A DNA stretch of 64,000 nucleotides from CAXBCP01 sp047638395. Its GTDB lineage: Bacteria; Pseudomonadota; Alphaproteobacteria; MPNO01; UBA830. A program made the translations under genes and the position numbers. The stretch lies in assembly GCA_047638395.1 (NCBI GenBank), contig JBLIMV010000001.1, positions 186,001 to 250,000 on the forward strand, given 5' to 3'. Numbering within the stretch: position 1 is the first letter of the stretch; every line of letters begins with the position of its first letter. Positions 1 to 8,490 of this stretch are shown piece after piece. A model generated the notes under the pieces. It worked only from the letters and a program-made list of their open reading frames with translations. It made no database searches and was not told the DNA's origin.

Positions 1-343
1 CGTTGCGTACCAGCGCGATCAGCGTACCGAAAATCGGCCGCCCGCTGATGAATGATTTGGTGCCGTCAATCGGGTCGATCACCCAGACATATTCGGCATC
101 CGTATCCGTGTTGCCGAATTCCTCGCCGATGATGCCGTCACCCGGGCGCGCCTCGGCCAGAATCGCGCGGATCGCCTGTTCGGCCTCGCGGTCTGCTGCG
201 GTGACCGGCGACGCGTCGGCTTTGCCGTCTACCTGGATCGGTTGGCGGAAATAGCCACGGATCACGGGTCCGCTGGCGTCCGCCAGCCGATGGGCAAGGT
301 CGATAAAGTCGGGAGGGCAGGCGTCAGTCATGGGGGCAGTCAT
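1..343 (-). CDS. hisN: Histidinol-phosphatase, inositol monophosphatase family (partial, N-terminal part)
   Basis: The minus-strand reading frame starts at the ATG at 343 (a second in-frame ATG lies at 331) and runs off the left edge, giving about 114 residues. It contains the family's metal-site signatures GEEFG and the strongly conserved WVIDPIDGTKSF, whose Asp residues bind Mg2+ in inositol-monophosphatase-fold enzymes. The start of the protein (FIDLAHRLADASGPVIRGYF) is typical of the HisN branch, which removes phosphate from histidinol phosphate in histidine synthesis in the cytoplasm. Inositol monophosphatase (SuhB) or CysQ are the alternatives. The missing C-terminal half would help decide; the HisN call rests on N-terminal resemblance only. 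Confidence 0.75.
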   Translation of the reverse strand, partial: MTAPMTDACPPDFIDLAHRLADASGPVIRGYFRQPIQVDGKADASPVTAADREAEQAIRAILAEARPGDGIIGEEFGNTDTDAEYVWVIDPIDGTKSFISGRPIFGTLIALVRN

Positions 344-415
344 GCGCGCAGTCTGTCGCAAATCGTGATCGTTTGAAAGGGGAGCAGTCTGAAACGGTGA
401 GCGTAGATCTTGGTG

Positions 416-919
416 TTAATGCACGACCTTGTAGCTAAAGGCAGAGACGACGCGATTGACGCGGAGGCCGTCATCCGACAACGGCAACAGAATGCTGCGA
501 TACAGCACTTCCTGGCCCTTCTTGTTGAAGAACCGGCCGACATCGGCCATGGGTTTTTTGAGATCAACCGAGGCCCGGCAGAACGACAGGCCCATTTCGG
601 TGGAAGACGGAAGCGTATCGAGTACGGAAAGCCCTGTCGGGTCCCGGCCTAAAGCTGCCTGGACGCGTTCGCCGGCGGCAATAACCCGGTCGTCAAGCTC
701 GCTGACGCCGACTTCTATAACCAGGGAATCCTCTGCGCCGAACGGGCAGTCATCCATATCCAGCACAGATGACATCGGCAGATCACCGTCATTACGCACG
801 CTTTCCCAGAATTTAAGCGCTTTTCCTACTAATCGGTTCTCGACGTTCGAGCGAACGCGCTCTGTCGCCTGAGAACTCGAATGCTGATGATCCAATGTCA
901 CCCCCCCTAAAATACGCAT
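416..919 (-). CDS. PAS_5 domain protein (PF07310-like)
   Basis: A 167-residue soluble protein. The central part, from ALKFWESVRNDGDLP through VLDTLPSSTEMGLSFCRA, matches the pattern of the PAS_5 family, small stand-alone PAS proteins abundant in Rhodospirillales and usually found without an output domain. The family opening, a Trp in 'FW..LR....LP..SD', is visible. No membrane segment or signal peptide is present. Its ligand and function are unknown. The ATG at 919 is used; a GTG seven codons in is possible. The gene sits between hisN and the cytochrome gene on the same strand with separate gaps, so an operon is not obvious. Confidence 0.65.
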   Translation of the reverse strand: MRILGGVTLDHQHSSSQATERVRSNVENRLVGKALKFWESVRNDGDLPMSSVLDMDDCPFGAEDSLVIEVGVSELDDRVIAAGERVQAALGRDPTGLSVLDTLPSSTEMGLSFCRASVDLKKPMADVGRFFNKKGQEVLYRSILLPLSDDGLRVNRVVSAFSYKVVH

Positions 920-1027
920 ACTTACCCACTACCAAGAAGACCCTACTCTGTCCCGGTAGTGGTTTACAAATAGTTAATGCACGACCGAAAGTGCCGGTGA
1001 ACCGACTATTCCGACTTTGGCGGGGTT

Positions 1028-2089
1028 TTATTTGAGCGGGGCGGGGGTGTCGGCCAGGCTACGTAGGTAGGCGATAACGTTGGCCCGGTCGCTGTCTTTG
1101 CGAAGACCGGCGAACGTCATCTTGGTGCCTTTGGCGTAGTCCCGCGGCTTCAGCAGGAACGCGTTCAGGTTTTCATATGTCCAGGCCGTGCCGGCCATTG
1201 CAACGAGCGCTTTTGAATACTTGAAACCGTCATGGGCGGCTTTTTTGGCATTCACGACATTCCACAGATTCGGGCCGATGCCGTTCTTGCCGCCTTTATC
1301 GACGGTATGGCAGGCCTTGCATTTGTTGAAGACGCGCTTGCCTTTATCCAGATCGGCAGCGCCGATCATTTCGGCAATGTTCACTTTCGGGGCTGCGGCT
1401 GTGGCTGCGGCGGGCGCGGCGCTGGCGGCCTGTGTGGCCTCTGCAGCGGCTGCCTTCACCGGCGCCGCGGCGGCTTCGACGGCTTTCATGGCCGCCTGCT
1501 TGGCGTCTTCGAGTGCTTTGGTGACCGCATCGATCTCGGCCTGTGTCGGCAGTGGCGCGGGCGTGTCGGCCGCGGCGCGCATATAGGCGATGAGGTTCGC
1601 GCGGTCCGATGTCTTTTTCAGACCGGCAAAGGACATCTTGGTACCCGGAATGTAATCCTTCGGCTTCGCCAGGAAAGCGTTCAGGCTTTCGTAGGTCCAG
1701 GAACCTTCTTTCGCCAAGAGAGATTTCGAATACTTGAATCCGTCATGTGAGCCGCGCTTGGCGTTGACCGTGTTCCACAGTGCCGGGCCGATCTTGTTTT
1801 TGCCGCCTTTGGCAAAGTCATGGCAGGCTGCGCATTTCTTCGCGACCTTGCCGCCCGCTTCAACGCTTGCCGAGGCAAGCATGGCCGAAATCGGTGCCAG
1901 CGGTTCCTTGACCTTTGGCGCTTTCGCCTTTGCCGTTACGGTTGCTTCGGCACCATGTCCGCCACCGTGGCCACCACCATGTCCGCCGCCCGTGGTCACG
2001 AGGTTGTCACCAATCTTGCCGATGACAACCAGGGTGAGAACCGCGATCAGAAGTGCACCGACGATCTTGTTAAGCTCGAATGACGACAT
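1028..2089 (-). CDS. Membrane-anchored two-domain (diheme) c-type cytochrome
   Basis: 353 residues starting at the ATG at 2089; an 18-codon upstream extension is possible, but MSSFELNKIVGALLIAVLTL is the normal start for this family. Residues 8-30 form one hydrophobic segment (signal anchor), followed by a GGGH-GGGH-GGGH tract (about 34-46). Two class-I cytochrome c domains follow: CAACH at 86-90 and CKACH at about 257-261. Each has its own downstream axial Met in a GTKM-x-FAG motif, so both hemes should be six-coordinate. An Ala-rich linker separates the domains. The protein is probably a membrane-tethered periplasmic electron carrier between the bc1 complex and terminal oxidases, matured by the ccm genes at 18-26 kb. 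The domains look like an internal duplication of a cytochrome c2/c552-type unit. Confidence 0.85.
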   Translation of the reverse strand: MSSFELNKIVGALLIAVLTLVVIGKIGDNLVTTGGGHGGGHGGGHGAEATVTAKAKAPKVKEPLAPISAMLASASVEAGGKVAKKCAACHDFAKGGKNKIGPALWNTVNAKRGSHDGFKYSKSLLAKEGSWTYESLNAFLAKPKDYIPGTKMSFAGLKKTSDRANLIAYMRAAADTPAPLPTQAEIDAVTKALEDAKQAAMKAVEAAAAPVKAAAAEATQAASAAPAAATAAAPKVNIAEMIGAADLDKGKRVFNKCKACHTVDKGGKNGIGPNLWNVVNAKKAAHDGFKYSKALVAMAGTAWTYENLNAFLLKPRDYAKGTKMTFAGLRKDSDRANVIAYLRSLADTPAPLK

Positions 2090-2201
2090 GCCAGAATTCC
2101 GTTGGAGTGTGAAAAGTTTCAACCGGTTGACCCGGCAGCACAAATTAACCGTTACGTACGGGTCTGTCTAATATCCCCGACTTTCGGTGTCACGAATACG
2201 G

Positions 2202-2230
2202 CATTCCCGCCAGCGTACAAGGGGTATAAT
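2202..2230 (+). promoter_or_regulatory. Candidate sigma70 promoter of kdsB
   Basis: A perfect TATAAT -10 hexamer lies at 2225-2230. The -35 position, 17 bp upstream, reads CATTCC and is poor. The predicted start near 2237 would leave a leader of about 60 nt before the kdsB ATG at 2297. The site sits in the divergent gap between the cytochrome gene and kdsB. The strength of the -10 supports it; the weak -35 lowers confidence. Confidence 0.4.
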
Positions 2231-2296
2231 GTCGCACCCGCTTGCCGTTCCGGCACTCGAAACACATCAAAACACCAAGAGAATGCGCCCAAACCT

Positions 2297-3055
2297 ATGT
2301 CCAGATCGTTAAATCCTGTTGTTATCGTGCCCGCACGGCTGGCCGCGACCCGTTTTCCCGACAAGCCGCTTGCTGATATTCACGGTGTGCCGATGATCGT
2401 GCAGGTCCTGCGCCGCGCGATGGAGGCCGATATCGGGCCGGTGCTCGTCGCCTGCGGCGACCGGGCGATCGCCGATGCGGTCGAGGCCGCTGGCGGGCAG
2501 GCGGTGATGACGAATCCCGATCATCCCAGCGGGTCCGACCGGGTGCATGAAGCCCTCGGTCTGTTCGACCCGGACGGGCGCTATAATACGGTGGTCAATA
2601 TTCAGGGTGATCTGCCGACCATCGATCCCGGTGTTATCGCCGCCGTGCTCGATCCGTTCGATGCGGCGGATGTCGATATCACGACGCTCGCGGTCGAAAT
2701 CACCGAGGCGCGGGAACGCACCGACCCGAATGTGGTCAAGGCGGTGATCGCGCTGACCGACGCAGATGCCCGCATCGGACGCGCACTTTATTTCAGCCGC
2801 GCGACCGTGCCGGCCACGCCCGACGGTCCGCATTATCATCATATCGGGCTGTACGGTTTCCGGCGCGCGGCACTTGATCGTTTCGTTGCCCTGCCGCCCG
2901 GGCGGCTCGAGGTGCTGGAGCGGCTTGAACAGCTCCGTGCCCTTGAAGCCGGGATGCGCATCGATGTTGCACTCGTTGACACTGTTCCGCTCGGTGTCGA
3001 TACTCCGGCCGATCTGGACCGGGCGCGGGCATTGCTGGCGTCCGGTTCGTCCTGA
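2297..3055 (+). CDS. kdsB: 3-deoxy-manno-octulosonate cytidylyltransferase (CMP-KDO synthetase)
   Basis: 252 residues. It activates KDO with CTP to give CMP-KDO for attachment to lipid A, so the cell makes KDO-containing LPS. The N-terminal nucleotide-binding loop IVPARLAATRFPDKPL and the downstream VVNIQGDLPTID (the family's 'N-x-QGD-x-P' metal/sugar site) are clear, as is HHIGLYGFRR. Length matches the family (about 245-255). The start at 2297 is chosen because MSRSLNPVVIVPAR aligns with known N-termini; the frame stays open upstream to about 2102 but that part has no family resemblance. pheA follows after 17 bp, so the two genes are probably co-transcribed. Confidence 0.93.
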   Translation: MSRSLNPVVIVPARLAATRFPDKPLADIHGVPMIVQVLRRAMEADIGPVLVACGDRAIADAVEAAGGQAVMTNPDHPSGSDRVHEALGLFDPDGRYNTVVNIQGDLPTIDPGVIAAVLDPFDAADVDITTLAVEITEARERTDPNVVKAVIALTDADARIGRALYFSRATVPATPDGPHYHHIGLYGFRRAALDRFVALPPGRLEVLERLEQLRALEAGMRIDVALVDTVPLGVDTPADLDRARALLASGSS

Positions 3056-3072
3056 CTCGGGGTTCGAAAATC

Positions 3073-3954
3073 ATGGTTTCCCGCAAAAAATCCACGCGCA
3101 AAGCAGGGGCGGCACCGTCCCGCACCATCGCGTTTCAGGGCCAGCTCGGCGCCTATTCGCATCTGGCCTGCCGCCAGTATTTCCCGGATATGGTGCCGCT
3201 GCCGACCGCGGCGTTCGAGGATACGTTCGCTGCCGTGAGTTCCGGCAAGGCGAAGCTCGCGATGATTCCGATCGAGAATTCGGTTGCCGGTCGTGTGGCC
3301 GACATTCACCGGATCATGCCGGATTCCGGTCTGCATATTATCGGTGAGCGGTTTTTGCGGGTGAACCATCATCTGCTGGCGCCAAAAGGGGCGACGCTGA
3401 AATCGATCGAGCGGGTGCATAGTCATGTCCACGCGCTGGGTCAGTGCGGCCGGTTCCTGCGTCAGCATGGGCTCGATGCGGTCGTGCATGCCGATACCGC
3501 CGGCGCTGCCGCTGACATCGCGGCATCCGGCGATACCACCCAGGCGGCGATCGCCTCCGAACTGGCCGGCGACGTCTATGGCCTGAAATCGATCCGCGCC
3601 AATATCGAAGATGCGGAACACAACACGACGCGTTTCGTCGTGATGTCCAAAAAGCCGGTACGCGTAAAGCGCGGCGATGGGCCGGTGGTCACCAGTTTTG
3701 TCTTCCAGGTGCGTAACGTGCCGGCGGCGCTCTATAAGGCGATGGGCGGGTTCGCGACCAACGGTGTTAATATGACCAAGCTCGAAAGCTATATGGTCGA
3801 CGGCGATTTCGTTGCCACCCAGTTCTATGCCGACGTTGAAGGCGATCCGCGCGATACCAGCCTGAAGCTGGCACTCGAAGAACTCGGCTTTTTTACCCAT
3901 AAAGTGACGATTCTCGGCACCTATCCGGCCGATCCGTTCCGAATCAGGGCCTGA
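3073..3954 (+). CDS. pheA: Prephenate dehydratase
   Basis: 293 residues. It converts prephenate to phenylpyruvate in phenylalanine synthesis. After a short basic N-terminus the catalytic PDT domain begins at IAFQGQLGAYSHLA and includes the IPIENSVAGRV motif and the catalytic NTTRFVVM motif near residue 190. A C-terminal ACT domain (about 205-285, with NMTKLESYMVDG, the Phe-binding 'ESRP'-type region) should give feedback inhibition by phenylalanine. No chorismate mutase domain is fused, unlike the enterobacterial P-protein. It lies directly downstream of kdsB. Confidence 0.93.
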   Translation: MVSRKKSTRKAGAAPSRTIAFQGQLGAYSHLACRQYFPDMVPLPTAAFEDTFAAVSSGKAKLAMIPIENSVAGRVADIHRIMPDSGLHIIGERFLRVNHHLLAPKGATLKSIERVHSHVHALGQCGRFLRQHGLDAVVHADTAGAAADIAASGDTTQAAIASELAGDVYGLKSIRANIEDAEHNTTRFVVMSKKPVRVKRGDGPVVTSFVFQVRNVPAALYKAMGGFATNGVNMTKLESYMVDGDFVATQFYADVEGDPRDTSLKLALEELGFFTHKVTILGTYPADPFRIRA

Positions 3955-4101
3955 ATCGGGGTTTTAGTGCATTATCAGGCGCCGTAACCGACGGTATGGG
4001 GATTGGCGGCGGGGTTTTTCGCCGTTATGATTGTTTCAGGCCCGAATGGGCACGAAATAGCGTTTTGCAGATGATTTTGTCGAATAACCGGGGGCGGTAG
4101 T

Positions 4102-4764
4102 ATGGGTGCGAAGCGTTTAGGGGCGATTGTTTGCGGGCTGATGATGGGCGCGATAGCGCTTCCTGCGAGTGCCACGATTATCGGTGGCGGAGTCACGGGT
4201 GGCACGGCCTTGGGGGCCGGCGGGGTCTTTGAGAAACTTGTCCTGCCATTTGTGTCGAGCCCGACAAACAACACCACGGGTGACGACAACCAGCAATCGC
4301 CCAATCTGTTCGGCTTCGACGAAGAACAGAATATCGTCATCACCTCGACCATCCAGGTAAATATCGGCATGAATCCGGTCGCAGGCGATGTGGTCGCCAG
4401 CCATTATATCGGTTTCGATCCGGCGGGCGCGCTGAGCCAGATCGGCTATATCGATTTTGACGCCGATATTTACGGCGTCGCGACCAGCCGGACCAATCTC
4501 GATGACAGCGATTTTCTCGCCAATACCGGGGTGACCTATCTGAGTGATAGCCTGCGGGGCCTGGAAGGTGGCGATTCGGTGATGATCGATCCGACAAACG
4601 CCAGGCGACTGCTGGTCGACTGGTTTGCAAATTCTCCGGGCGATTATGTCCGGGTGTTCACGCAGTTCTCGGCCGCCGCTGTGCCGGCGCCGCCGGTTGC
4701 GGGATTTCTGCTGCTGGGGTTTTTGGCCGTACGACGCCGCACGCGTCAGCCGATACAGGCTTAG
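4102..4764 (+). CDS. Secreted protein with PEP-CTERM-type sorting tail
   Basis: 220 residues. A signal peptide is visible (about 1-25, ending in ALPASA). The last 30 residues have the tripartite exosortase signal: a short VPAPP motif, a hydrophobic helix (VAGFLLLGFLAV) and a basic cluster RRRTR. The body is Gly/Asp/Asn-rich with no recognised enzyme motif. By family knowledge such proteins are cut and anchored or released by an exosortase and often belong to an extracellular matrix. No exosortase gene is in this window. The ATG follows a GGGGGCGG ribosome site. The 3' end overlaps the convergent nudC stop by 4 bp (4761-4764). A second such protein is at 13.5-14.2 kb. Confidence 0.7.
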   Translation: MGAKRLGAIVCGLMMGAIALPASATIIGGGVTGGTALGAGGVFEKLVLPFVSSPTNNTTGDDNQQSPNLFGFDEEQNIVITSTIQVNIGMNPVAGDVVASHYIGFDPAGALSQIGYIDFDADIYGVATSRTNLDDSDFLANTGVTYLSDSLRGLEGGDSVMIDPTNARRLLVDWFANSPGDYVRVFTQFSAAAVPAPPVAGFLLLGFLAVRRRTRQPIQA

Positions 4765-5669
4765 CTCTGGCTAATCCATTCGTCGATCAGCCGCCGGGCG
4801 ATTGAATCCGACCGTGGGCGCTGGGCAATCCCGGCGCCGCCATCGGCCAATTCCTGGCGGGTAAACCACTGCAGGTCTTCAAGTTCCTCGTCCCACGGGG
4901 TCAGTTCTTCGGTAACCGCATCGGCGAAAAATCCCAGCATCAGCGATGACGGGAACGGCCATGGCTGCGACGAGTGATACCGGATATTGGTGATCTCGAC
5001 GCCGGATTCCTCCATCACCTCGCGGGCAACCGCCTGTTCCAGGCTTTCGCCGGGTTCGACAAAACCCGCCAGCGTTGAATACATGCCGGGCATCCATTCC
5101 GCCTTGCGTCCCAGCAGCGCCCGGTCGTCCTTCTGTACCAGCATGATGACGGCGGGGTCGGTGCGCGGGAAATGTCCGGCGCTGCAATTCTGGTTCAGGC
5201 ATTTCCGCAGATGGCCCGCGTCCTGGCTTTCGGTCGGGCTGCCGCAGACGCCGCAGAACAGATGACGCGAATGCCAGTGCATGATGCCCTTGGCATAGGC
5301 GAGGATCGATGCCTCGGTCCGGTCGAGCACCGCACCGACCGATCGCAGGTCGACGAATTCGCCGTCGGCCCGCAATTCGTTGACCTCATGCGCCTCGAGC
5401 GGTGAGATATCGATGGCGAAATGCGCGATTTCGTTGCGCACCCCCAGCAGGACAGTGGTCGTCGCCATCTCCGTCAACACCCGGGTCTCGGCGGTCGACA
5501 TCATGATGCCGCGTGGTTCCGCGCCCTGTTCGATCAGGCTGCGCGACCGCCAGACGGGGATAACCATCGTGTGTTCGGCGGCATATTGGGCGCTGACCCA
5601 GGCTTCGTTGCGCCGGTTCTGGGCGACCCGGTCGAGAACTTCGTCGGCATAGTGATTCTGAGAATTCAT
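4761..5669 (-). CDS. nudC: NAD(+) diphosphatase / NADH pyrophosphatase, Nudix family
   Basis: 302 residues from the ATG at 5669 (MNSQNHYADEVLDRV); 12 further codons upstream lack family resemblance. Middle part: a four-Cys zinc ribbon (CGVCG ... CLNQNC) followed by HFPRTDPAVIML. Then the Nudix box GFVEPGESLEQAVAREV continues as MEESGV, with the metal-binding REVxEE core intact. The SQPWPFPSSLM motif just after the box is diagnostic for NudC. The enzyme hydrolyses NADH/NAD+ and can remove 5' NAD caps from RNA. The gene is convergent with the PEP-CTERM gene and divergent from the SRP RNA gene. Confidence 0.92.
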   Translation of the reverse strand: MNSQNHYADEVLDRVAQNRRNEAWVSAQYAAEHTMVIPVWRSRSLIEQGAEPRGIMMSTAETRVLTEMATTTVLLGVRNEIAHFAIDISPLEAHEVNELRADGEFVDLRSVGAVLDRTEASILAYAKGIMHWHSRHLFCGVCGSPTESQDAGHLRKCLNQNCSAGHFPRTDPAVIMLVQKDDRALLGRKAEWMPGMYSTLAGFVEPGESLEQAVAREVMEESGVEITNIRYHSSQPWPFPSSLMLGFFADAVTEELTPWDEELEDLQWFTRQELADGGAGIAQRPRSDSIARRLIDEWISQS

Positions 5670-5787
5670 GCCTGTATAAGTCGCACACAAGCGCCTAAGG
5701 CGCAATTACTGAGCCCTTACGCCGAATTCAGCCGATTTCATCATAAATCAGCCGGACGATTCCTCTGTCGGATTCGGCAGACTCCGT

Positions 5788-5815
5788 TTGGTCCCCGCGC
5801 CGGACCTGATATACT
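5788..5815 (+). promoter_or_regulatory. Candidate promoter of the SRP RNA gene
   Basis: TTGGTC at 5788-5793, a 16-bp spacer, then TATACT at 5810-5815. The first base of the predicted SRP RNA stem (5822) lies 7 bp after the -10, exactly where a transcription start is expected. This agreement supports both calls. Confidence 0.5.
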
Positions 5816-5820
5816 GACCC

Positions 5821-5918
5821 CGGGAGGCTGGCGGCGGACGGATTGCTCGCCAACCCGGTCAGATCCGGAAGGAAGCAGCCGTAACGAGATTTACCCGGGT
5901 CGCCTCACCAGTCTCCCA
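5821..5918 (+). ncRNA. ffs: Signal recognition particle RNA, small (4.5S) bacterial type
   Basis: The universally conserved SRP domain IV core is present: GGTCAGATCCGGAAGGAAGC followed by AGCCGTAACGA, carrying the GGAA tetraloop and the asymmetric loop that bind Ffh. The ends pair: GGGAGGCTGG (5822-5831) with CCAGTCTCCC (5908-5917), one G-U wobble. Total length is about 97 nt, right for the short bacterial form. The RNA works with Ffh in co-translational targeting of membrane proteins. Position just upstream of dnaX-ybaB-recR is the usual alphaproteobacterial arrangement. Confidence 0.93.
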
Positions 5919-5933
5919 ACCTACTGATCGACC

Positions 5934-5969
5934 GCCGCCACCCACAGGTTTGCCGCCACCCACAGGTTT
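5934..5969 (+). repeat. 18-bp perfect tandem duplication
   Basis: The unit GCCGCCACCCACAGGTTT occurs twice head to tail (5934-5951 and 5952-5969) in the gap between the SRP RNA and dnaX. There is no coding sequence here. It looks like a slippage or small duplication event. Confidence 0.9.
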
Positions 5970-6019
5970 AGAGCGCTGGGCTACCCAGACAAATTACCGC
6001 GAGAAAATTATCGCCCGTC

Positions 6020-8122
6020 ATGGCCGAAGCCCCAGATACCACCGATACAGCGGACACCCAGCCTTACCGTGTTCTTGCCCGGAAATACCGGCCGAGCGAT
6101 TTTTCATCGCTTATCGGACAAGAGGCGATGGTCCAGACCCTGTCCAATGCCATCGCGTCGGGCCGCCTCGCACATGCCTTTATCCTGACCGGTGTCCGCG
6201 GGGTCGGCAAAACCTCGACGGCCCGCATTATTGCCCGCGCGCTGAATTGCACCGGCGCGGATGGCAATGGCGAACCAACGGCGAATCCCTGCGGCACCTG
6301 CGAAAACTGCGTCGCCATCGCGGAGGACCGTCATGTCGACGTGATGGAAATGGATGCCGCGAGCCGTACCGGTGTCGACGATATCCGCGAGCTCATCGAT
6401 GGTGTGCTCTACCGTCCGGTCGTTGCGCGTTACAAGATCTACATCATCGATGAAGTGCACATGCTGTCGCGCAACGCGTTTAATGCGCTGCTCAAGACGC
6501 TTGAAGAGCCGCCCGAACATGTGAAGTTCATTTTTGCGACGACCGAAATCCGCCGCGTGCCGGTCACGGTGCTGTCGCGGTGCCAGCGGTTCGATCTGCG
6601 CCGCGTGAAGTTCGATGTACTGGTGGATCATTTCGCCCGCATTGCCGAGGCCGAGGGCGCGACGATTGCCCGCGGTGCCATCGGGCTGATCGCGCGGGCC
6701 GCTGACGGGTCGGTGCGTGACGGGCTGTCGCTGCTCGATCAGGCGATTGCCCATAGCGGTCCCGACACCGAAATCAACGAAGACATCGTCCGCGATATGC
6801 TGGGCGTTGCCGAACGCGTGCAGGTGTTCGATCTGTTCGAACAGCTGATGACGGGGGAGATCGCGGCCGCCCTGGAACGCTTCGATTCGATGTATCACGC
6901 CGGTGCCGACCCGGTGACCATCCTGCAGGACCTGGCCGAGCTGACGCATTGGCTGACCCGGCTGAAGGCTGCCCCCGAAACCGCGGAGGCAACGCCGACA
7001 TCGGATCTTGATCTCGACCGCGGGCGCGATGTGTCGAGCCGGCTCGCGATGTCGTCCCTCGCGCGGACGTGGCAGATGCTGCTCAAAGGCCTGGCGGAAG
7101 TGCGCAGCGCGCCGTCTGCCGCGCAGGCTGCTGAAATGGTGCTGGTGCGGATCGCCTATACGGCCGACCTGCCATCTCCGGCTGAAGCAATCGCCGTGCT
7201 CGACAAGGCGGCGCCTGCCGCAGCCGCCCAGACTGCCGCCCAGACTGTTGCCCCGACCCCTGCATCCGAGACGGCCGCATCCGAAACGCCCGCCGCGCCG
7301 GAACAACAGGCGGGCACGCAACCGTCTGCCGACGCTGTCGCAGATTCGCCGGCAGCCGCTCCGGATACCGGGGCCGATACGGGAGCGATGGCGGACAGCC
7401 CGACGGCGATGGCCCCGGCTCCGGCAGCATCTTCCGTGCCGCCCGCGCCGATCGCACCGCCCGTCACCCGGCAAGCTCCGCGGGATCCCGTGCGGGCTGA
7501 AGTGTCGTCACATCCTTCTGCGCAGGGCGCATCCGCCGCACTGGCCCTTCAGCCGGTGCCCCAATCGGACGATACGTTCGGTGGTGATGCCGTCGGTGCA
7601 GGGGCAGGTATCCCGCCGACGTTCGAAGAGATGATCGCGATGTTTTCCGCCAGGGGCGAGCCGTTGCTGCACGCCTATCTGGTCAATAACGTTCATCTGG
7701 TGAAGTACGAGATCGGCAAGATTTCGCTGCGCGTATCCGAAGAAGGCCCGCGCGATCTTGCCCAGAATCTCAGCCGCTGCCTGACAGACTGGACCGGCCG
7801 TGCCTGGTTTATCGAGGCGAGCCAGGAAGAAGGCGCGCCGACCCTGCAACAGCAGCGCGACGCTGAAGTGGCGGCCCGTCATGCCGCGGCGGTTGCCCAC
7901 CCGCTGGTGCAGATGGCGCTTGAAGCCTTCCCGGGCTCAAAAGTGGCCGAGGTCCGAAGCGTCGCCGACCGTGAGGCGGCAGATGATGCCGACGCTCTTC
8001 CCGACGACCCGGGCATGCCGGGCGTGCCCGACGATCTCGGATTCGATCCTGAATATTTCGACCCCGACGATTTCGATCCCGACCGGTTCGATCCGGAAAA
8101 TACCGACGAGGACTACATATGA
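6020..8122 (+). CDS. dnaX: DNA polymerase III subunits gamma/tau
   Basis: 700 residues; the clamp-loader ATPase of the replisome. N-terminal YRVLARKYRPSDFSSLIGQE is the DnaX signature. Walker A is GVRGVGKTSTA, a zinc-binding Cys cluster follows (LNC ... NPCGTCENC), the DExx box is IDEVHML and the sensor-1/SRC motif is LSRCQRF. Domains I-III fill about residues 1-380. A long Ala/Pro/Thr-rich linker (about 390-520) leads to a tau-specific C-terminal domain. No slippery A-run suggesting programmed frameshifting to gamma is visible. The extreme C-terminus has four FDPxx pentapeptide repeats (8042-8101). The stop overlaps the ybaB start as ATGA (8119-8122), indicating translational coupling. Confidence 0.95.
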   Translation: MAEAPDTTDTADTQPYRVLARKYRPSDFSSLIGQEAMVQTLSNAIASGRLAHAFILTGVRGVGKTSTARIIARALNCTGADGNGEPTANPCGTCENCVAIAEDRHVDVMEMDAASRTGVDDIRELIDGVLYRPVVARYKIYIIDEVHMLSRNAFNALLKTLEEPPEHVKFIFATTEIRRVPVTVLSRCQRFDLRRVKFDVLVDHFARIAEAEGATIARGAIGLIARAADGSVRDGLSLLDQAIAHSGPDTEINEDIVRDMLGVAERVQVFDLFEQLMTGEIAAALERFDSMYHAGADPVTILQDLAELTHWLTRLKAAPETAEATPTSDLDLDRGRDVSSRLAMSSLARTWQMLLKGLAEVRSAPSAAQAAEMVLVRIAYTADLPSPAEAIAVLDKAAPAAAAQTAAQTVAPTPASETAASETPAAPEQQAGTQPSADAVADSPAAAPDTGADTGAMADSPTAMAPAPAASSVPPAPIAPPVTRQAPRDPVRAEVSSHPSAQGASAALALQPVPQSDDTFGGDAVGAGAGIPPTFEEMIAMFSARGEPLLHAYLVNNVHLVKYEIGKISLRVSEEGPRDLAQNLSRCLTDWTGRAWFIEASQEEGAPTLQQQRDAEVAARHAAAVAHPLVQMALEAFPGSKVAEVRSVADREAADDADALPDDPGMPGVPDDLGFDPEYFDPDDFDPDRFDPENTDEDYI
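8042..8101 (+). repeat. Pentapeptide (15-bp) tandem repeat in the dnaX C-terminus
   Basis: Four in-frame 15-bp units encode FDPEY, FDPDD, FDPDR and FDPEN, at 8042, 8057, 8072 and 8087. The acidic tail sits beyond the folded tau domain. It is one of several 15-bp coding repeats in this window. Confidence 0.85.
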
Positions 8123-8442
8123 AGAATTTCGGCAACCTGATGAAACAGGCGCAGGAGATGCAGACGAAAATGCAGGAAATGCAGGACCGTCTTGCCGAGG
8201 TCGATGTGACCGGCGCCGCGGGTGGCGGCATGGTCACCGTCGTCATGAACGCCAAAAGCGAAATGAAATCCGTGAAGATCGACCCGTCATTGTTCAAGAG
8301 CGAGGATGCCGAGGTCGTCGAGGATCTGATCGTCGCCGCCTGCAACGATGCCAAGGTGAAGGCCGAGGCAAGGATGCAGGAAGAAATGGCCCAGATCACC
8401 GGCGGGCTGAACCTGCCGCCGGGCATGAAGCTGCCGTTCTAA
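8119..8442 (+). CDS. ybaB: YbaB/EbfC family nucleoid-associated protein
   Basis: 107 residues. Starts MKNFGNLMKQAQEMQTKMQE, the typical amphipathic first helix, and ends with GGLNLPPGMKLPF, the family's conserved C-terminus. Small dimeric DNA-binding protein found almost always between dnaX and recR. Start ATG overlaps the dnaX stop (ATGA). The recR frame continues directly after its stop codon. Confidence 0.93.
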   Translation: MKNFGNLMKQAQEMQTKMQEMQDRLAEVDVTGAAGGGMVTVVMNAKSEMKSVKIDPSLFKSEDAEVVEDLIVAACNDAKVKAEARMQEEMAQITGGLNLPPGMKLPF

Positions 8443-8490
8443 GATCATTGGGGTTGTGCGCCGGCGCCGCCGAAAAGAGGGAATTCAGCT

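Noticed and set aside
6104..7474. 456-codon minus-strand open frame opposite dnaX
   Set aside because: Arg/His-rich complement of dnaX without motifs; dnaX has every clamp-loader motif on the plus strand.
6020..8122. Programmed frameshift in dnaX giving the gamma subunit
   Set aside because: No A-rich slippery heptamer with a downstream stem is visible, so only the full-length product is claimed.
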